From Spiroplasma ixodetis Y32 (GTDB taxonomy: Bacteria > Bacillota_I > Bacilli_A > Mycoplasmatales > VBWQ01): a stretch of DNA of 64,000 nucleotides. Each line of letters starts with the position of its first letter. Positions within the stretch are counted from its first letter, which is position 1. Where the stretch lies: contig NZ_CP127039.1 of assembly GCF_030316605.1 (NCBI RefSeq), positions 1,178,001 through 1,242,000 on the forward strand. The letters are read 5' to 3'. The notes beneath the pieces are model-generated. The model searched no databases, was not told where the DNA came from, and saw nothing but the letters and a program-made list of their open reading frames with translations. This document shows, in pieces, positions 34,104-44,425 of this stretch. Made by a program: the position numbers and the translations under genes.

Positions 34104-35180
34104 TTAATTTTTATTAATAAAACCAGAAATAGTTGCAATTAGATTAGAAAAAGCATGTAAACCAATAGTATATGTAGTATTACCCCGTGTCATTATAAAT
34201 AATAAGGGTAATATAATACTAAATCCTAAATAACCAATAATATTATTTCAATCACCACTATCCATAACATGCATTGATGGGAAATAAATTAATGAAGCAA
34301 CATATGCTAACCAACGATAACAAACAATGGTAAAAGTACCATGACGATATGATATTTCTTCATTAATTGGAGCAATAAAAATAGTACTAAGAACTAAAAC
34401 AAAAATGCCATATGGACTATTCATTAATAAGTTTAAAACATCTTGATTTTTTGAATTATTATTACTTGTTAACATATTAAATTCACTAAATTTAGGAATT
34501 ATGTTGAAAATAATATTTAAAATAGTACCAATAACAGCAAAAATGGTAACTCAAGTTATTAAATCTAATTTTGCTTCTTTTAAAGTAGTAATAATTCTCT
34601 CACGTAATGATCTACAAAATATTAATACTAAAATTGATCCTAACAATTGAAATAACTGTTGAATTAAAAATGTAGTAGCAAGCGAAGTTACATCATCATC
34701 TTTACCACTAATAACTTTTGTTGCAATAAAAAATAAAAGAACAAATACTACACTAATAAAACCAAATACACTATGACTATAAGCAGCCCACCCACCTTTT
34801 TTAATCATAGTTTCTCAATCAATACCAACTGAAACAACTAAGCCAAAAATTGGCAATAAACTAAAAATAAAAAGACTAAGAAATGAACTTTGACTAGTAT
34901 CTTTTACAGCATAAGTTTTGATTAAACTATAAAGAATTGGAATTATAATAAAAGATATAAGATAAATTATTGTTAGAGTTCAACTGGCTGTTTTGAAATT
35001 AAAGTTATTGGTGTCATCACAACTAAGTGATTTTGAAGTAAATTTATCAATAAATGACTGTTTTTGTTCATTTTTTTCTAAATTATTACTATTAATGTTA
35101 TCAGTTTGGTTTACATTAATTCTACGTATGATATCATTGTTGTGAGAAACATTAATTTGATTAGATTTTTTATTAAACAT
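34104..35180 (-). CDS. CPBP-family intramembrane protease
   Basis: The product is 358 residues with about eight membrane helices after a hydrophilic Asn/Lys-rich N-terminus of about 65 residues. CPBP (Abi/CAAX) motifs are present: EExxxR in NEEISYRHG, FxxxH in FPSMHV, and HxxxN in GLHAFSNL near the C-terminus. Family members cleave prenylated or other membrane proteins, and some give bacteriocin immunity. The ATG at 35180 is used; an in-frame GTG at 35195 behind AAAGGG is nearer a ribosome site and could be the true start. Confidence 0.82.
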
Positions 35181-35292
35181 GTATAAGTATTGCACGAAAA
35201 ATTTCACCCTTTGTTAGTAAAATTAGTATAAATTAGTATTTAATATTAATTTTAGTATAACATATAGTGAGAAATCTTGTAATATAATAAAC

Positions 35293-35320
35293 TTGTAATT
35301 TTACATTAATTTATTATAAT
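35293..35320 (+). promoter_or_regulatory. Promoter of sodA
   Basis: TTGTAA (35293-35298) and TATAAT (35315-35320) are 16 bp apart, the best sigma-A-like match in the window. The gene starts 54 bp further on with AAAAGGAGG before its ATG. Confidence 0.65.
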
Positions 35321-35374
35321 GCAATGCAATATTTATATGTGAAGAGTTTAAAAAGAAAAGGAGGATAGAAAAGA

Positions 35375-36067
35375 ATGCCTAAATACAAGATTAATATTAT
35401 CGATTTACCATATAATTATGATGCTTTAGAACCTTACATTTCACAAGAAACAATTAAACATCATTATGAAGAACTTCATAAGAAATATTTAACTTCTTTA
35501 AAATTAGTGATGGATAAACATCCGAAAGTTTTTTCTGATTATAATCTTGAAACTAAAGGGGAACTAAATCGTTTATTAAGTAATTATTGTAAATTAGAAG
35601 ATATATGTGAGGATAAAGAAACTTGTAATGTAAAAAAATTACAAAGTAGCATTCGACAATTTGGTGGGGGAGTAATTAATCATAATCTTTTCTTTTCACT
35701 ATTGGGGAAAAATAAAGCTTTTAATGAAAAATCAGATATTGGTAAAGCAATAATTAATCACTTTGAATCTTATGAAAAATTTGAAGCTGCTTTAACAAAA
35801 ACTGCCATGGATATTTTTGGAAGTGGTTGAGCATGATTAGTAATTGACAATAATGGTATATTAAGACTATACAAAACGTTTAATCAAGACAATCCATGAT
35901 TCTTGAACATGTACCCATTGATCGCTATTGATGTATGAGAACATGCACATTATCTACAATATAAAAATGAACAAGAGAAATACTTACAAGCATTATTAAA
36001 AGTTATCAATTGAGAACAAGTAAATAATAATTATCAAGAGTATTTAAATGAAAAAACTAAAAAATAA
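35375..36067 (+). CDS. sodA: Superoxide dismutase (Fe/Mn type)
   Basis: The product is 230 residues. It detoxifies superoxide in the cytoplasm. Metal ligands are visible in HHYEELHKKY (His30), GGGVINHNLFF (His) and AIDVWEHAHYLQY (Asp and His). FGSGWAWLVID is the usual C-domain strand. It is longer than the typical 195-205 residues because of an insertion with two Cys between the helical hairpin and the second ligand (CKLEDICEDKETC). The metal (Fe or Mn) cannot be told. SOD is missing from many mollicutes, so its presence suggests exposure to host oxidative stress. It is monocistronic between its own promoter and terminator. Confidence 0.93.
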
Positions 36068-36074
36068 GTAAAAA

Positions 36075-36097
36075 AGAACTCAGTTGAGTTCTCTTTT
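36075..36097 (+). terminator. sodA terminator
   Basis: AGAACTCA and TGAGTTCT (8-bp arms, 2-nt loop) are followed by CTTTTT, 7 bp after the sodA stop. Confidence 0.85.
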
Positions 36098-36128
36098 TAT
36101 AATATTATTAATATTAATCTAAGCTAAG

Positions 36129-36365
36129 TTATTTTTTAGAAGAATTTTTGGAAGAAATAGCAGCAATTCTAGTTTTTTTAATTTCTGCTTTTTTTTCTAT
36201 TTTAATTTTTTCAACATGCTTTTTAAAACCACATCGATTACAATTCAATTGAATATTTTTTGCTTCTAAAAATTCGGCAATTAAAATAACCCTACCACAA
36301 CGATGACAAGCAAAAGCATTTTCTGGCTTTTGTGCTAAACGAACAGATGCATATGTATCTTTCAT
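36129..36365 (-). CDS. Small zinc-ribbon protein, unknown
   Basis: The product is 78 residues. Two CxxC pairs (CHRC about 20-23, CNRC about 42-45) form a probable zinc ribbon, and the C-terminal half is a Lys-rich helix (VEKIKIEKKAEIKKTR) ending in SSKNSSKK. The layout resembles small ribosome-associated or RNA-binding ribbons, but no family is recognised. It is convergent with sodA, and its own upstream gap of 235 bp to IS-A shows nothing else. Confidence 0.7.
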   Translation of the reverse strand: MKDTYASVRLAQKPENAFACHRCGRVILIAEFLEAKNIQLNCNRCGFKKHVEKIKIEKKAEIKKTRIAAISSKNSSKK

Positions 36366-36687
36366 AACTTACTCCTAACTCATATAAAATTAAAGTAATT
36401 ATTTTTAGTTTTAATACTATACTTAAAACTTATCAAAGGTAAATATTAAAAAATGTGTCTAGTTATATACAAAAAAACCTTTAAGTCAAATAAACTTAAC
36501 ATGAGTTTAAAAACCAAATACTTAATTAGCCATTATTTTTTAATACTAATTTAATTATAATCATTTTTTTAAAAAAATGTATATTATTATTTATTTATTT
36601 TGTAGATTAGACACACTTTTTGGACTAATAAAAGTTTTTATAACTTTATATTATTAGTTGAGGTGTAGTTTAAAATGAAATATTTAA

Positions 36688-37630
36688 GGCTTTTCTCCCT
36701 TTATGTACTATTTTTAAATTTTATCACATAAATGTTGAGAAAAGCCTATCTACGGACTTCTCCCCACATTTTTAAATGAAACATAGCATTACAGTTTCAA
36801 AAGTAGGTATCTTGTTGAATTTATATGCAGCTTCTTTGGCATATAAATGAACATGATGTTTTGCAACTTTGATATGTGTTTTAAATGTTCTTCGTATATG
36901 TTTTCATACTGATTCAATTTGATTGGTATTTACGCCAATTTTTGAAACATAACCATTTTGATGGTTAACTGTTTTGTGATTAGGGAAAAGTGATTTGAAA
37001 TCACGATATCCTTTTCAAGAATCAGTATGTACATCACACTTTGAAGAAATATGGTTTCTTGCAAACTGCAAAAGATTTTTACTTTTTGAGTTTTTGATTA
37101 CTTTCACAATTAAATTATTGGTTTTTTTTTCATAAATCCCAACAATTAATGTTTTATTTATCAAAGATCTTCCTTGTTTTTTAAAACCCATATGTGAAAG
37201 ATACATTTCATCCATTTGCACTATGCCCTCAACAATAAATTGATGTTCTTGTTTGGCAATACGATTTCTGATTTCATGACCCATTCTTCAAGCAGTTTTC
37301 AAAGTCACACCCAATTCTTTTGCAACATCAGTTGATGTAATTCCATGTTTGGTGTTTATTCATCTAAAGATGAGATAAAATCAAAATCTCAAAGGTGTTT
37401 GTGACTTGTAAAAAAAATGGTGCCATGAAGAATACTAAATGTTTGATGACATTTCAAACATCTTATTCTTCTTAAATTAGAAGTATTCAAACTTGTTCAA
37501 GAACACATGATACATTTGTTTTTCTTAAAACTTGCTATATATTTTAAACAATCCTGTTCTGTTTGAAAAGCATTGTTGAACTCATTCAATTTCATTGTTT
37601 CCTCCACAAGTACATGTGGGGAGAAGTCCG
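36688..37630 (-). mobile_element. IS-B copy with ATATTTAA duplication
   Basis: Exact copies of ATATTTAA flank it (36680-36687 and 37631-37638), and the IS-A sequence is continuous once one copy and the element are removed. Both the inner right end and the terminal module are present. Confidence 0.92.
36772..37595 (-). pseudogene. IS1595-like transposase, frameshifted
   Basis: The frame from ATG 37595 has two extra bases in the homopolymer near 37410 (eight instead of six), just after the zinc ribbon, which shifts the catalytic domain out of frame. The rest matches the intact copies. Confidence 0.85.
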
Positions 37631-37905
37631 ATATTTAATTAATAGTGCTGATTTTACTAAATTTGATTATAAATTTAACAAGTTTGTAGAAAAGTATAAA
37701 AATGATAAAAATATTAATAAAGTTAATATTTATTATCGTAAATTTAGAAAATTTTGTTTTATTTTTAAAAATAAAAATTCTTGTAAAGAAATAATTTCTC
37801 AATTACATATGCCAAAGCAAACTTTTTATTATTGAGCTAAACGTTTTTATGATATTTTCTACAAAAATAAAACCTTTTGAAGAATTATTATTTAAATCAA
37901 CGGGC

Positions 37906-38268
37906 GCATAACTTTAATGGATAGATTCATAAAATAACAAAGAACGATATAACTATCGTTCTTTTTTTGTTAAAAGATTAAAACTTAATAACACTGTCAT
38001 AGAAGTCTAATAGTGAGTACTTTATGTAAATACTTCTATATCAGAATAAAAGAGCATTTAATGTTAAGCAAGTTAAAATGTTACACTGTATCGCTTAATG
38101 TAATTATAGATTAATTTGAATAGCCTTATTATGGCTCAGTAAATACCCCATTAATCTAATTAACAATTACATTTGTATTATTTAAGAAAGTAAGGGGTTT
38201 TATATATAAATACATACCTCATTAACAATATCATAACACAATAAAAAATTAAAAGGAGAAAAATAAAA
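37906..38268 (+). repeat. Prophage leader, duplicated at 62428-62793
   Basis: This gene-free stretch is about 90% identical to 62428-62793. It opens with a perfect terminator hairpin (37939-37968, AAAGAACGATA stem, then a T run). Further on is a nested hairpin: outer arms TAGATTAAT/ATTAATCTA (about 38108-38160) and inner AGCC/GGCT. It ends with a ribosome site before a paralogous first gene. Conservation of the noncoding part in both copies suggests an early promoter, regulatory RNA or origin. Confidence 0.75.
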
Positions 38269-38478
38269 ATGAAATATGTTTACTTATTAAAATACGAAGT
38301 TAATTATAATTGTCACATAAAATATAAAGTATTTTCTACAATTGAAAATGCTAATAATTTTCATAAAAATTATAAACATCATTTAATCAAAGATGCTTAT
38401 ATTGAAAAATATGAAATATTAGTCATGGAATTAGACATAAATTTAAATAATAAGGAATTAAATAAAAAAATTAATTAA
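38269..38478 (+). CDS. Small prophage protein, paralogue of 62794-62991
   Basis: The product is 69 residues, starting MKYVYLLKYEVNYN and ending in EILVMELDINLNN. It matches the 65-residue protein at 62794 over its full length (about 60% identical), including KVFST, ANNFH and NYKHHL. It is the first gene behind the conserved leader, with AAAGGAG 8 bp upstream. No known family. Its conservation between two prophage copies while neighbours decay suggests a useful early phage function. Confidence 0.75.
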   Translation: MKYVYLLKYEVNYNCHIKYKVFSTIENANNFHKNYKHHLIKDAYIEKYEILVMELDINLNNKELNKKIN

Positions 38479-38495
38479 CGAAAGGAAAAATAAAC

Positions 38496-38608
38496 ATGAC
38501 TTATCGATGTGATTTTAATAATTTTGTAAATGGTGTATGAAAATTATTTGATAAAAATTGAGAACATTGAAATTTTAAAGGTTCTGTACAAGAACATAAA
38601 TTTAAAAA
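38496..38608 (+). pseudogene. Prophage ORF cut by the solo terminal module
   Basis: ATG 38496 behind GAAAGGA opens a frame with TGA as Trp (TYRCDFNNFVNGVWKLF...) for about 38 codons, until the 59-bp module at 38609. The frame does not obviously resume beyond it. Function unknown. Confidence 0.5.
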
Positions 38609-38667
38609 GGCTTTTCTCAGCATTTATGCGATAAAATTTAAAAATAGTACATAAAGGGAGAAAAGCC
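38609..38667 (+). repeat. Solo 59-bp terminal module (MITE-like)
   Basis: This is the 59-bp unit that forms the right end of every IS-B, standing alone with its own ends GGCTTTTCTC and GAGAAAAGCC. No clear 8-bp duplication flanks it; only TAAAA is shared. It may be a miniature element moved by IS-B transposase, or a scar from deletion of a full copy. Confidence 0.8.
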
Positions 38668-38887
38668 TAAAATTAATTCGAACTTAGATAAGTTGTGTAC
38701 TAATTTATCAACAATTATCAAAAAACATGATGTAATAAATCATATTAAAGATGAATTAAAAAAGATTGATTTTAATGATGAATTTACTTTTGAAACATTT
38801 AATTCTTTAATTAGTGCAGAAATCAGTAATGATTTTTTAAAAGAACTTTTAAATGAATTAAGTGAATTATCAAAAACTGATTTATAA
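38668..38887 (+). pseudogene. Prophage gene 3' remnant
   Basis: A frame without its own start (KINSNLDKLCTNLSTIIKK...) encodes about 72 acidic, helical residues to TAA at 38887. It runs open from within the solo module, so its 5' part was lost or replaced by that insertion. No family recognised. Confidence 0.5.
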
Positions 38888-39454
38888 AATGAAGACTATT
38901 CTATTAAAGAAATTATAAAAAATAGTTTATCCAATACTAACTTTTTTTAACAACATTATTAATAAATCATTTAGTTATTACTGCTTCTTCTACTTATACT
39001 GCTGAAACATTAACATGAGAATCTTATAAAGAAGATATAGTATCAATTAATAATATTATTTCAACTATTGTTCGTGCTACAGTAATGAGATTTGTTAATG
39101 AATGTTTTATTAAAAATGCATTAAATACAATTTTTGAACCAGTAAAAAATTATTTTTGCCCTCAAAATAATGATCATACATTGCTACAATCATTTAAAAA
39201 TTGAGTTAAAAATCAAAATAAATTAAGTCAATTAGGAATTTTTATCGTTAGTTTTCTTTTTATTAGCGCTATTACTAATGCTATTAAAACTTATGCAGCA
39301 GATGTTACACAAAATAAAGGTGATTGAAAAAAGCTTGAATTCAATTTAAAGAAACATTTCCAAAATTAGGAATGGTATTATCAGCACTTGGTGTAACTAG
39401 TTCTGATTTATATAATTTAACAAATAAAATGAAACCAGCTTTTAAATTAATATA

Positions 39455-40395
39455 GGCTTTTCTCCCTTTATGTACTATTTTTAAATTTTATCACATAAAT
39501 GTTGAGAAAAGCCTATCTACGGACTTCTCACCACATTTTTAAATGAAACATAGCATTACAGTTTCAAAAGTAGCTATCTTGTTGAATTTATATGCAGCTT
39601 CTTTGGCATATAAATGAACATGATGTTTTGCAACTTTGATATGTGTTTTAAATGTTCTTCGTATATGTTTTCATACTGATTCAATTTGATTGGTATTTAC
39701 GTCAATTTTTGAAACATAACCATCTTGATGGTTAACTGTTTTGTGATTAGGGAAAAGTGATTTGAAATCACGATATCCTTTTCAAGAATCAGTATGTACA
39801 TCACACTTTGAAGAAATATGGTTTCTTGCAAACTGCAAAAGATTTTTACTTTTTGAGTTTTTGATTACTTTCACAATTAAATTATTGGTTGTTTTTTCAT
39901 AAATCCCAACAATTAATGTTTTATTTATCAAAGATCTTCCTTGTTTTTTAAAACCCATATGTGAAAGATACATTTCATCCATTTGCACTATGCCCTCAAC
40001 AATAAATTGATGTTCTTGTTTGGCAATACGATTTCTGATTTGATGACCCATTCTTCAAGCAGTTTTCAAAGTCACACCCAATTCTTTTGCAACATCAGTT
40101 GATGTAATTCCATGTTTGGTGTTTATTCATCTAAAGATGAGATAAAATCAAAATCTCAAAGGTGTTTGTGACTTGTAAAAAATGGTGCCATGAAGAATAC
40201 TAAATGTTTGATGACATTTCAAACATCTTATTCTTCTTAAATTAGAAGTATTCAAACTTGTTCAAGAACATATGATACATTTGTTTTTCTTCAAACTTGC
40301 TATATATTTTAAACAATCCTGTTCTGTTTGAAAAGCATTGTTGAACTCATTCAATTTCATTGTTTCCTCCACAAGTACATGTGGGGAGAAGTCCG
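39455..40395 (-). mobile_element. IS-B complete copy with TTAATATA duplication
   Basis: Exact TTAATATA copies lie at 39447-39454 and 40396-40403. Both the inner right end (with one change, TCTCACCACA) and the terminal module are present. Confidence 0.93.
39539..40360 (-). CDS. IS1595-like transposase (intact)
   Basis: The product is 273 residues with TGA as Trp. The zinc ribbon (C28, C31, C46, C49) is followed by a helix-turn-helix (TSTDVAKELGVTLKTAWRMG) and the ISXO2-type catalytic core: QMDEMY, HTDSWKGY and NQIESVWKHIRRTF. The length matches the other intact copy at 44461. Differences are substitutions such as MGHQIRN for MGHEIRN. It is one of two copies in the window that could be active. 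Confidence 0.88.
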
Positions 40396-40678
40396 TTAAT
40401 ATATAAGCAAGAAGAGCAACAAAAGATTATTGATGAAGTATTATCTGAATTACCAAATATAAATAAATCAAGCAAATGGAAATGCTGCTAGTGATGGAAG
40501 AGTTTTTCTTACTAGAAGAATAAATGGTCATATTAATAATATTAATGAATGAGATGAAAATGATGTGCAAGATATAAATAACTCAGATACCGAATATCTT
40601 ATTCCTAATAATAATCGTAATCATGATCGTTCTCTTATCCAATGCGTAACTATCTAATTATATTAATATAGTGAAAAG

Positions 40679-40711
40679 ATTCCTACTTTTAATTTCATTA
40701 AAAGTAGGAAT
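40679..40711. terminator. Hairpin between prophage debris and ptsI
   Basis: A 15-bp perfect stem (40679-40693 and 40697-40711, 3-nt loop) lies between the decayed prophage gene and ptsI. No strong T run follows on the plus strand, so it may work in either direction or serve as an RNA-end structure. The rest of the 205-bp gap carries TATAAT boxes (for example near 40811) that can serve ptsI. Confidence 0.6.
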
Positions 40712-40864
40712 TAATATATATGAAAAATATTTAAAAATATTAAAATCATTTTTATTTATAAAAAGTTTAAATTATAATAAGTATTTTATACAATATTTCA
40801 TTTTTTTTATTATAATTTAGTAGACTATTAATGAACATATTTTATAAGGAGTGAAATATATATA

Positions 40865-42586
40865 ATGTTAAAAATGAAAGGTATTGGTGCTAGTAATGGC
40901 ATTGCTCTAGCCAAAGCATTAATCTTAAAACATGAAACTATCAAAACTAATCCTAAAAAAATTAATGAAAAAGAAATAGAAGGAGAAGTTAAAAAGTTAC
41001 ATGATGCCTTAAAAATAGCAGGTGATGAAATTAAACAACTCATCCAAAATACAACAAAAACTTTGGGTGAAGAAAAATCTGCTGTTTTTGAAGCTCATTT
41101 TTTAGTAACAACTGATCCAGTATTAATTGAAGATACTGAAAAGTTAATTAAAGAAGAAAAATATAATGCTGCTAATGCTTTAGAAAGTACTGCTAATAAA
41201 GCAATTGCAACATTGCAAGCAATGGATGATGATTATTTTCGTGAACGTGCTGCTGATGTTATTGATGTTCGTGATCGAATTTTACGTAAAATTTTAAATA
41301 TTAAAACTATTGATTTAAGTGCAATTAAAGAAGAAACAATTATTGTTAGTCATGATCTAACACCTTCAGAAACAAGTCAATTGAATCCTAAATTTGTTAA
41401 AGGATTTTTATGTGATATTGGTGGTAGAACTTCTCATGCAGCAATTATGGCTCGTAGTCTTGGTATTCCAGCAGTTCTTGGGTTAAAAAATGTTACTACA
41501 AAAGTAAAAAATAATCAATTTTGTGTATTAGATGGTAATACTGGTGAAATTGAAATTGATTTAAATAGTAGTGAAAAAAATAAATGAGTTGCTAAACAAA
41601 ACGCATGAATTGAAGAACAAAAAGAATTATTAGTATTTAAAGGTAAATTAACTAAAACCAGTGATAATCATGAAGTAAAGTTAGAAGCAAATATTGGTTC
41701 ACCTAAAGATATGATTAAAGCAATTGAATATGATGCACAAGGAGTAGGACTTTTTAGAAGTGAATTTCTTTATATGGAAAGTAGTGATTTTCCAAGTGAA
41801 GATATTCAATTTGAAGAATATAAAAAAGTATTGTCTGCTACTAAACATAAAGTTGTTATTAGAACTTTAGATATTGGTGGTGATAAAGAATTATCATATT
41901 TAGATTTACCAAAAGAAATGAATCCTTCCCTTGGTTATCGTGCCATTCGTTTGTGTTTAGATCGTAAAGATATTTTTAAAACTCAGTTACGTGCTTTAAT
42001 TCGTGCTTCAGCTTTTGGTAAATTAGCTATTATGTTTCCAATGATTGCTACTGTTGAAGAATTTAAAGCAGCTAAAGCATTATATGAAACTTGCAAAAAA
42101 GAATTAATTAAAGAAAAAGTTAAAGTTAGTGATGATATTCAAGTTGGAATGATGATTGAAATTCCAGCAGCAGCAGTTAATGCCGAAATATTTGCTAAAT
42201 ATGCGGATTTCTTTTCAATTGGAACTAATGATTTAATTCAATATAGTTTAGCCGCTGATCGTATGTCAGAAAAAGTGTCTTATTTATATCAACCATATCA
42301 TCCATCAATTTTACGTTTGATTAAGATGACAATTGATGGTGGACATAAATATAATCGTCCTGTTGCCATGTGTGGTGAAATGGCTGGTGATAAAATTGCT
42401 GTTCCACTACTAGTTGGTCTAGGGCTAGATGAATTTTCAATGTCTGCATCTAGTGTTTTAGAAACTAGAAAAATTATTAGTACTTTAAATAAAAAGGATA
42501 CAGAAATATTAGCATCAAAAGCATTACAATGTGAAACCAATGAAGAAGTTAAATCATTAGTAGAAAAATTTTTATCAAAAAAATAA
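40865..42586 (+). CDS. ptsI: PTS enzyme I (PEP-protein phosphotransferase)
   Basis: The product is 573 residues, full family length. It takes phosphate from phosphoenolpyruvate and passes it to HPr, driving sugar uptake. The phospho-His motif is [19 protein letters not shown] with His191 (E. coli His189). The C-terminal PEP-binding barrel shows [43 protein letters not shown] and [11 protein letters not shown] 40865 lies behind AAGGAGTG. No ptsH is adjacent. It is 84 bp upstream of crr and probably in one operon with it. Confidence 0.97.
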
Positions 42587-42670
42587 AAATATTATTTATT
42601 TTTAAAGTTACATTATTTAATGTTAAAATTATAAACATCTAATTTACATAATTTTGAGGAGAATCGACAT

Positions 42671-43180
42671 ATGTTTTTCAAGAAAAAAAAACAATTACCT
42701 TTATTAATTTATGCACCAGTTACTGGTAAAGTTATTAACCTTAGTAAAGTTGAAGATCCAGTATTTGCTCAGGAAATGTTAGGGACTGGTTTTGCTATTA
42801 CTCCTGAATATAAAGGTAAAGATGGAGTTGAATTTGTATCACCATTTGATGGAAAATTAGCAACAGTATTTAATACAGGACATGCTTATGGTATTAAAGA
42901 TGTAAATACAGGTATTGAATGTTTAGTTCATATTGGTATTGATACTGTTGAATTAGCTGGTAAGGGCTTTGATATTAAAGTTGAACAAGGTAAACCAATT
43001 AAAAAATTAGAAGTAATGGTAGTTGCTAATTTACAAGAAGTTAAGAATAAAGGTAAAAAAGTAACAACACCAATTGTTTTCACTAATGAAACAATGGAAG
43101 GTTATGTTGTAAAGCAAGTAGTAAAAGATGATGAACAAGTAACGGTTGGTCAATTAATTGCTGAAGTCACTAAGAAATAA
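42671..43180 (+). CDS. crr: Glucose-type PTS enzyme IIA (EIIA-Glc)
   Basis: The product is 169 residues. EIIA(Glc) receives phosphate from HPr and passes it to sugar permeases. His71 (NTGHAYGIK) and the phosphorylated His87 (CLVHIGIDTVEL) correspond to E. coli His75 and His90. LGTGFAITPE and VSPFDGKLATVF are family motifs. GAGGAGA precedes ATG 42671. IS-B inserted 4 bp past the TAA; the stop codon itself lies in the duplicated 8-bp target, so the protein is unchanged. Confidence 0.95.
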   Translation: MFFKKKKQLPLLIYAPVTGKVINLSKVEDPVFAQEMLGTGFAITPEYKGKDGVEFVSPFDGKLATVFNTGHAYGIKDVNTGIECLVHIGIDTVELAGKGFDIKVEQGKPIKKLEVMVVANLQEVKNKGKKVTTPIVFTNETMEGYVVKQVVKDDEQVTVGQLIAEVTKK

Positions 43181-44425
43181 ATATCGGACTTCTCCCCACA
43201 TGTACTTGTGGAGGAAACAATGAAATTGAATGAGTTCAACAATGCTTTTCAAACAGAACAGGATTGTTTAAAATATATAGCAAGTTTGAAGAAAAACAAA
43301 TGTATCATGTGTTCTTGAACAAGTTTGAATACTTCTAATTTAAGAAGAATAAGATGTTTGAAATGTCATCAAACATTTAGTATTCTTCATGGCACCATTT
43401 TTTACAAGTCACAAACACCTTTGAGATTTTGATTTTATCTCATCTTTAGATGAATAAACACCAAACATGGAATTACATCAACTAATGTTGCAAAAGAATT
43501 GGGTGTGACTTTGAAAACTGCTTGAAGAATGGGTCATCAAATCAGAAATCGTATTGCCAAACAAGAACATCAATTTATTGTTGAGGGCATAGTGCAAATG
43601 GATGAAATGTATCTTTCACATATGGGTTTTAAAAAAAAGGAAGATCTTTGATAAATAAAACATTAATTGTTGGGATTTATGAAAAAACAACCAATAATTT
43701 AATTGTGAAAGTAATCAAAAACGCAAAAAGTAAAAATCTTTTGCAGTTTGCAAGAAACCATATTTCTTCAAAGTGTGATGTACATACTGATTCTTGAAAA
43801 GGATATCGTGATTTCAAATCACTTTTCCCTAATCACAAAACAGTTAACCATCAAAATGGTTATGTTTCAAAAATTGGCGTAAATACCAATCAAATTGAAT
43901 CAGTATGAAAACATATACGAAGAACATTTAAAACGGCATTGGTTAGATAAGTTTACTTTCTTGTCTTCAAATCTGTACAAATTGGTTTGGAGACATTTTT
44001 AATCGTAAAATCATTCTATCATTATTTCATCAGTTAATAAATTTTCTTAATGCTTCTGTGAAATGTTTAATGCTATTAAACTTGTTACCAAACATAATTT
44101 TAAAATCTCTTTTGATTCAGCGATTTAAACATTCACTTACTTGGTTGCCTTTAAATCCTGATAAACTTTTTGAATGAATTAAAGTTTTACTTTTATTAAA
44201 ACTATTTGTAACTATTTTACTAGTATTACCTGAACCTAAATCAGACTGGATAAATGTTGCAAATATTTTATGTTCTTTACGACTTGCCTTTGTTACTTGA
44301 TTAAGAACATTTAAAATGGTTATTGCATTTTCACTTTTATTAATTTTTCAACCAACTATAGCATTACTATTCATATCTGTAGCAATTTCTAATAATAATT
44401 TAGTTTTTTTATTATTAATAATTAA

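Larger units (their letters stand above)
36601..37901 (+). mobile_element. IS-A fragment, interrupted by IS-B and truncated
   Basis: The left end TGTAGATTAG is at 36601 and the transposase ATG at 36675. IS-B (36688-37630) splits it after four codons. IS-A resumes after the 8-bp duplication and continues to 37901, where it is cut at the prophage leader. An extra A near 37871 shifts the frame. It is a dead remnant. Confidence 0.88.
38947..40658 (+). pseudogene. Decayed prophage gene, interrupted by IS-B
   Basis: The frame begins after a stop at 38941 without an ATG (LTTLLINHLVITASSTY...). It has membrane-like stretches (LGIFIVSFLFISAITNAI), shifts frame near 39335 (extra A), and runs to the IS-B at 39455. 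Beyond the IS and its TTAATATA duplication it continues (YKQEEQQKIIDEVLSELP), shifts again near 40475, and ends at TAA about 40657. The product may have been a filamentous-phage-type membrane or structural protein, but this is a guess. Confidence 0.5.
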
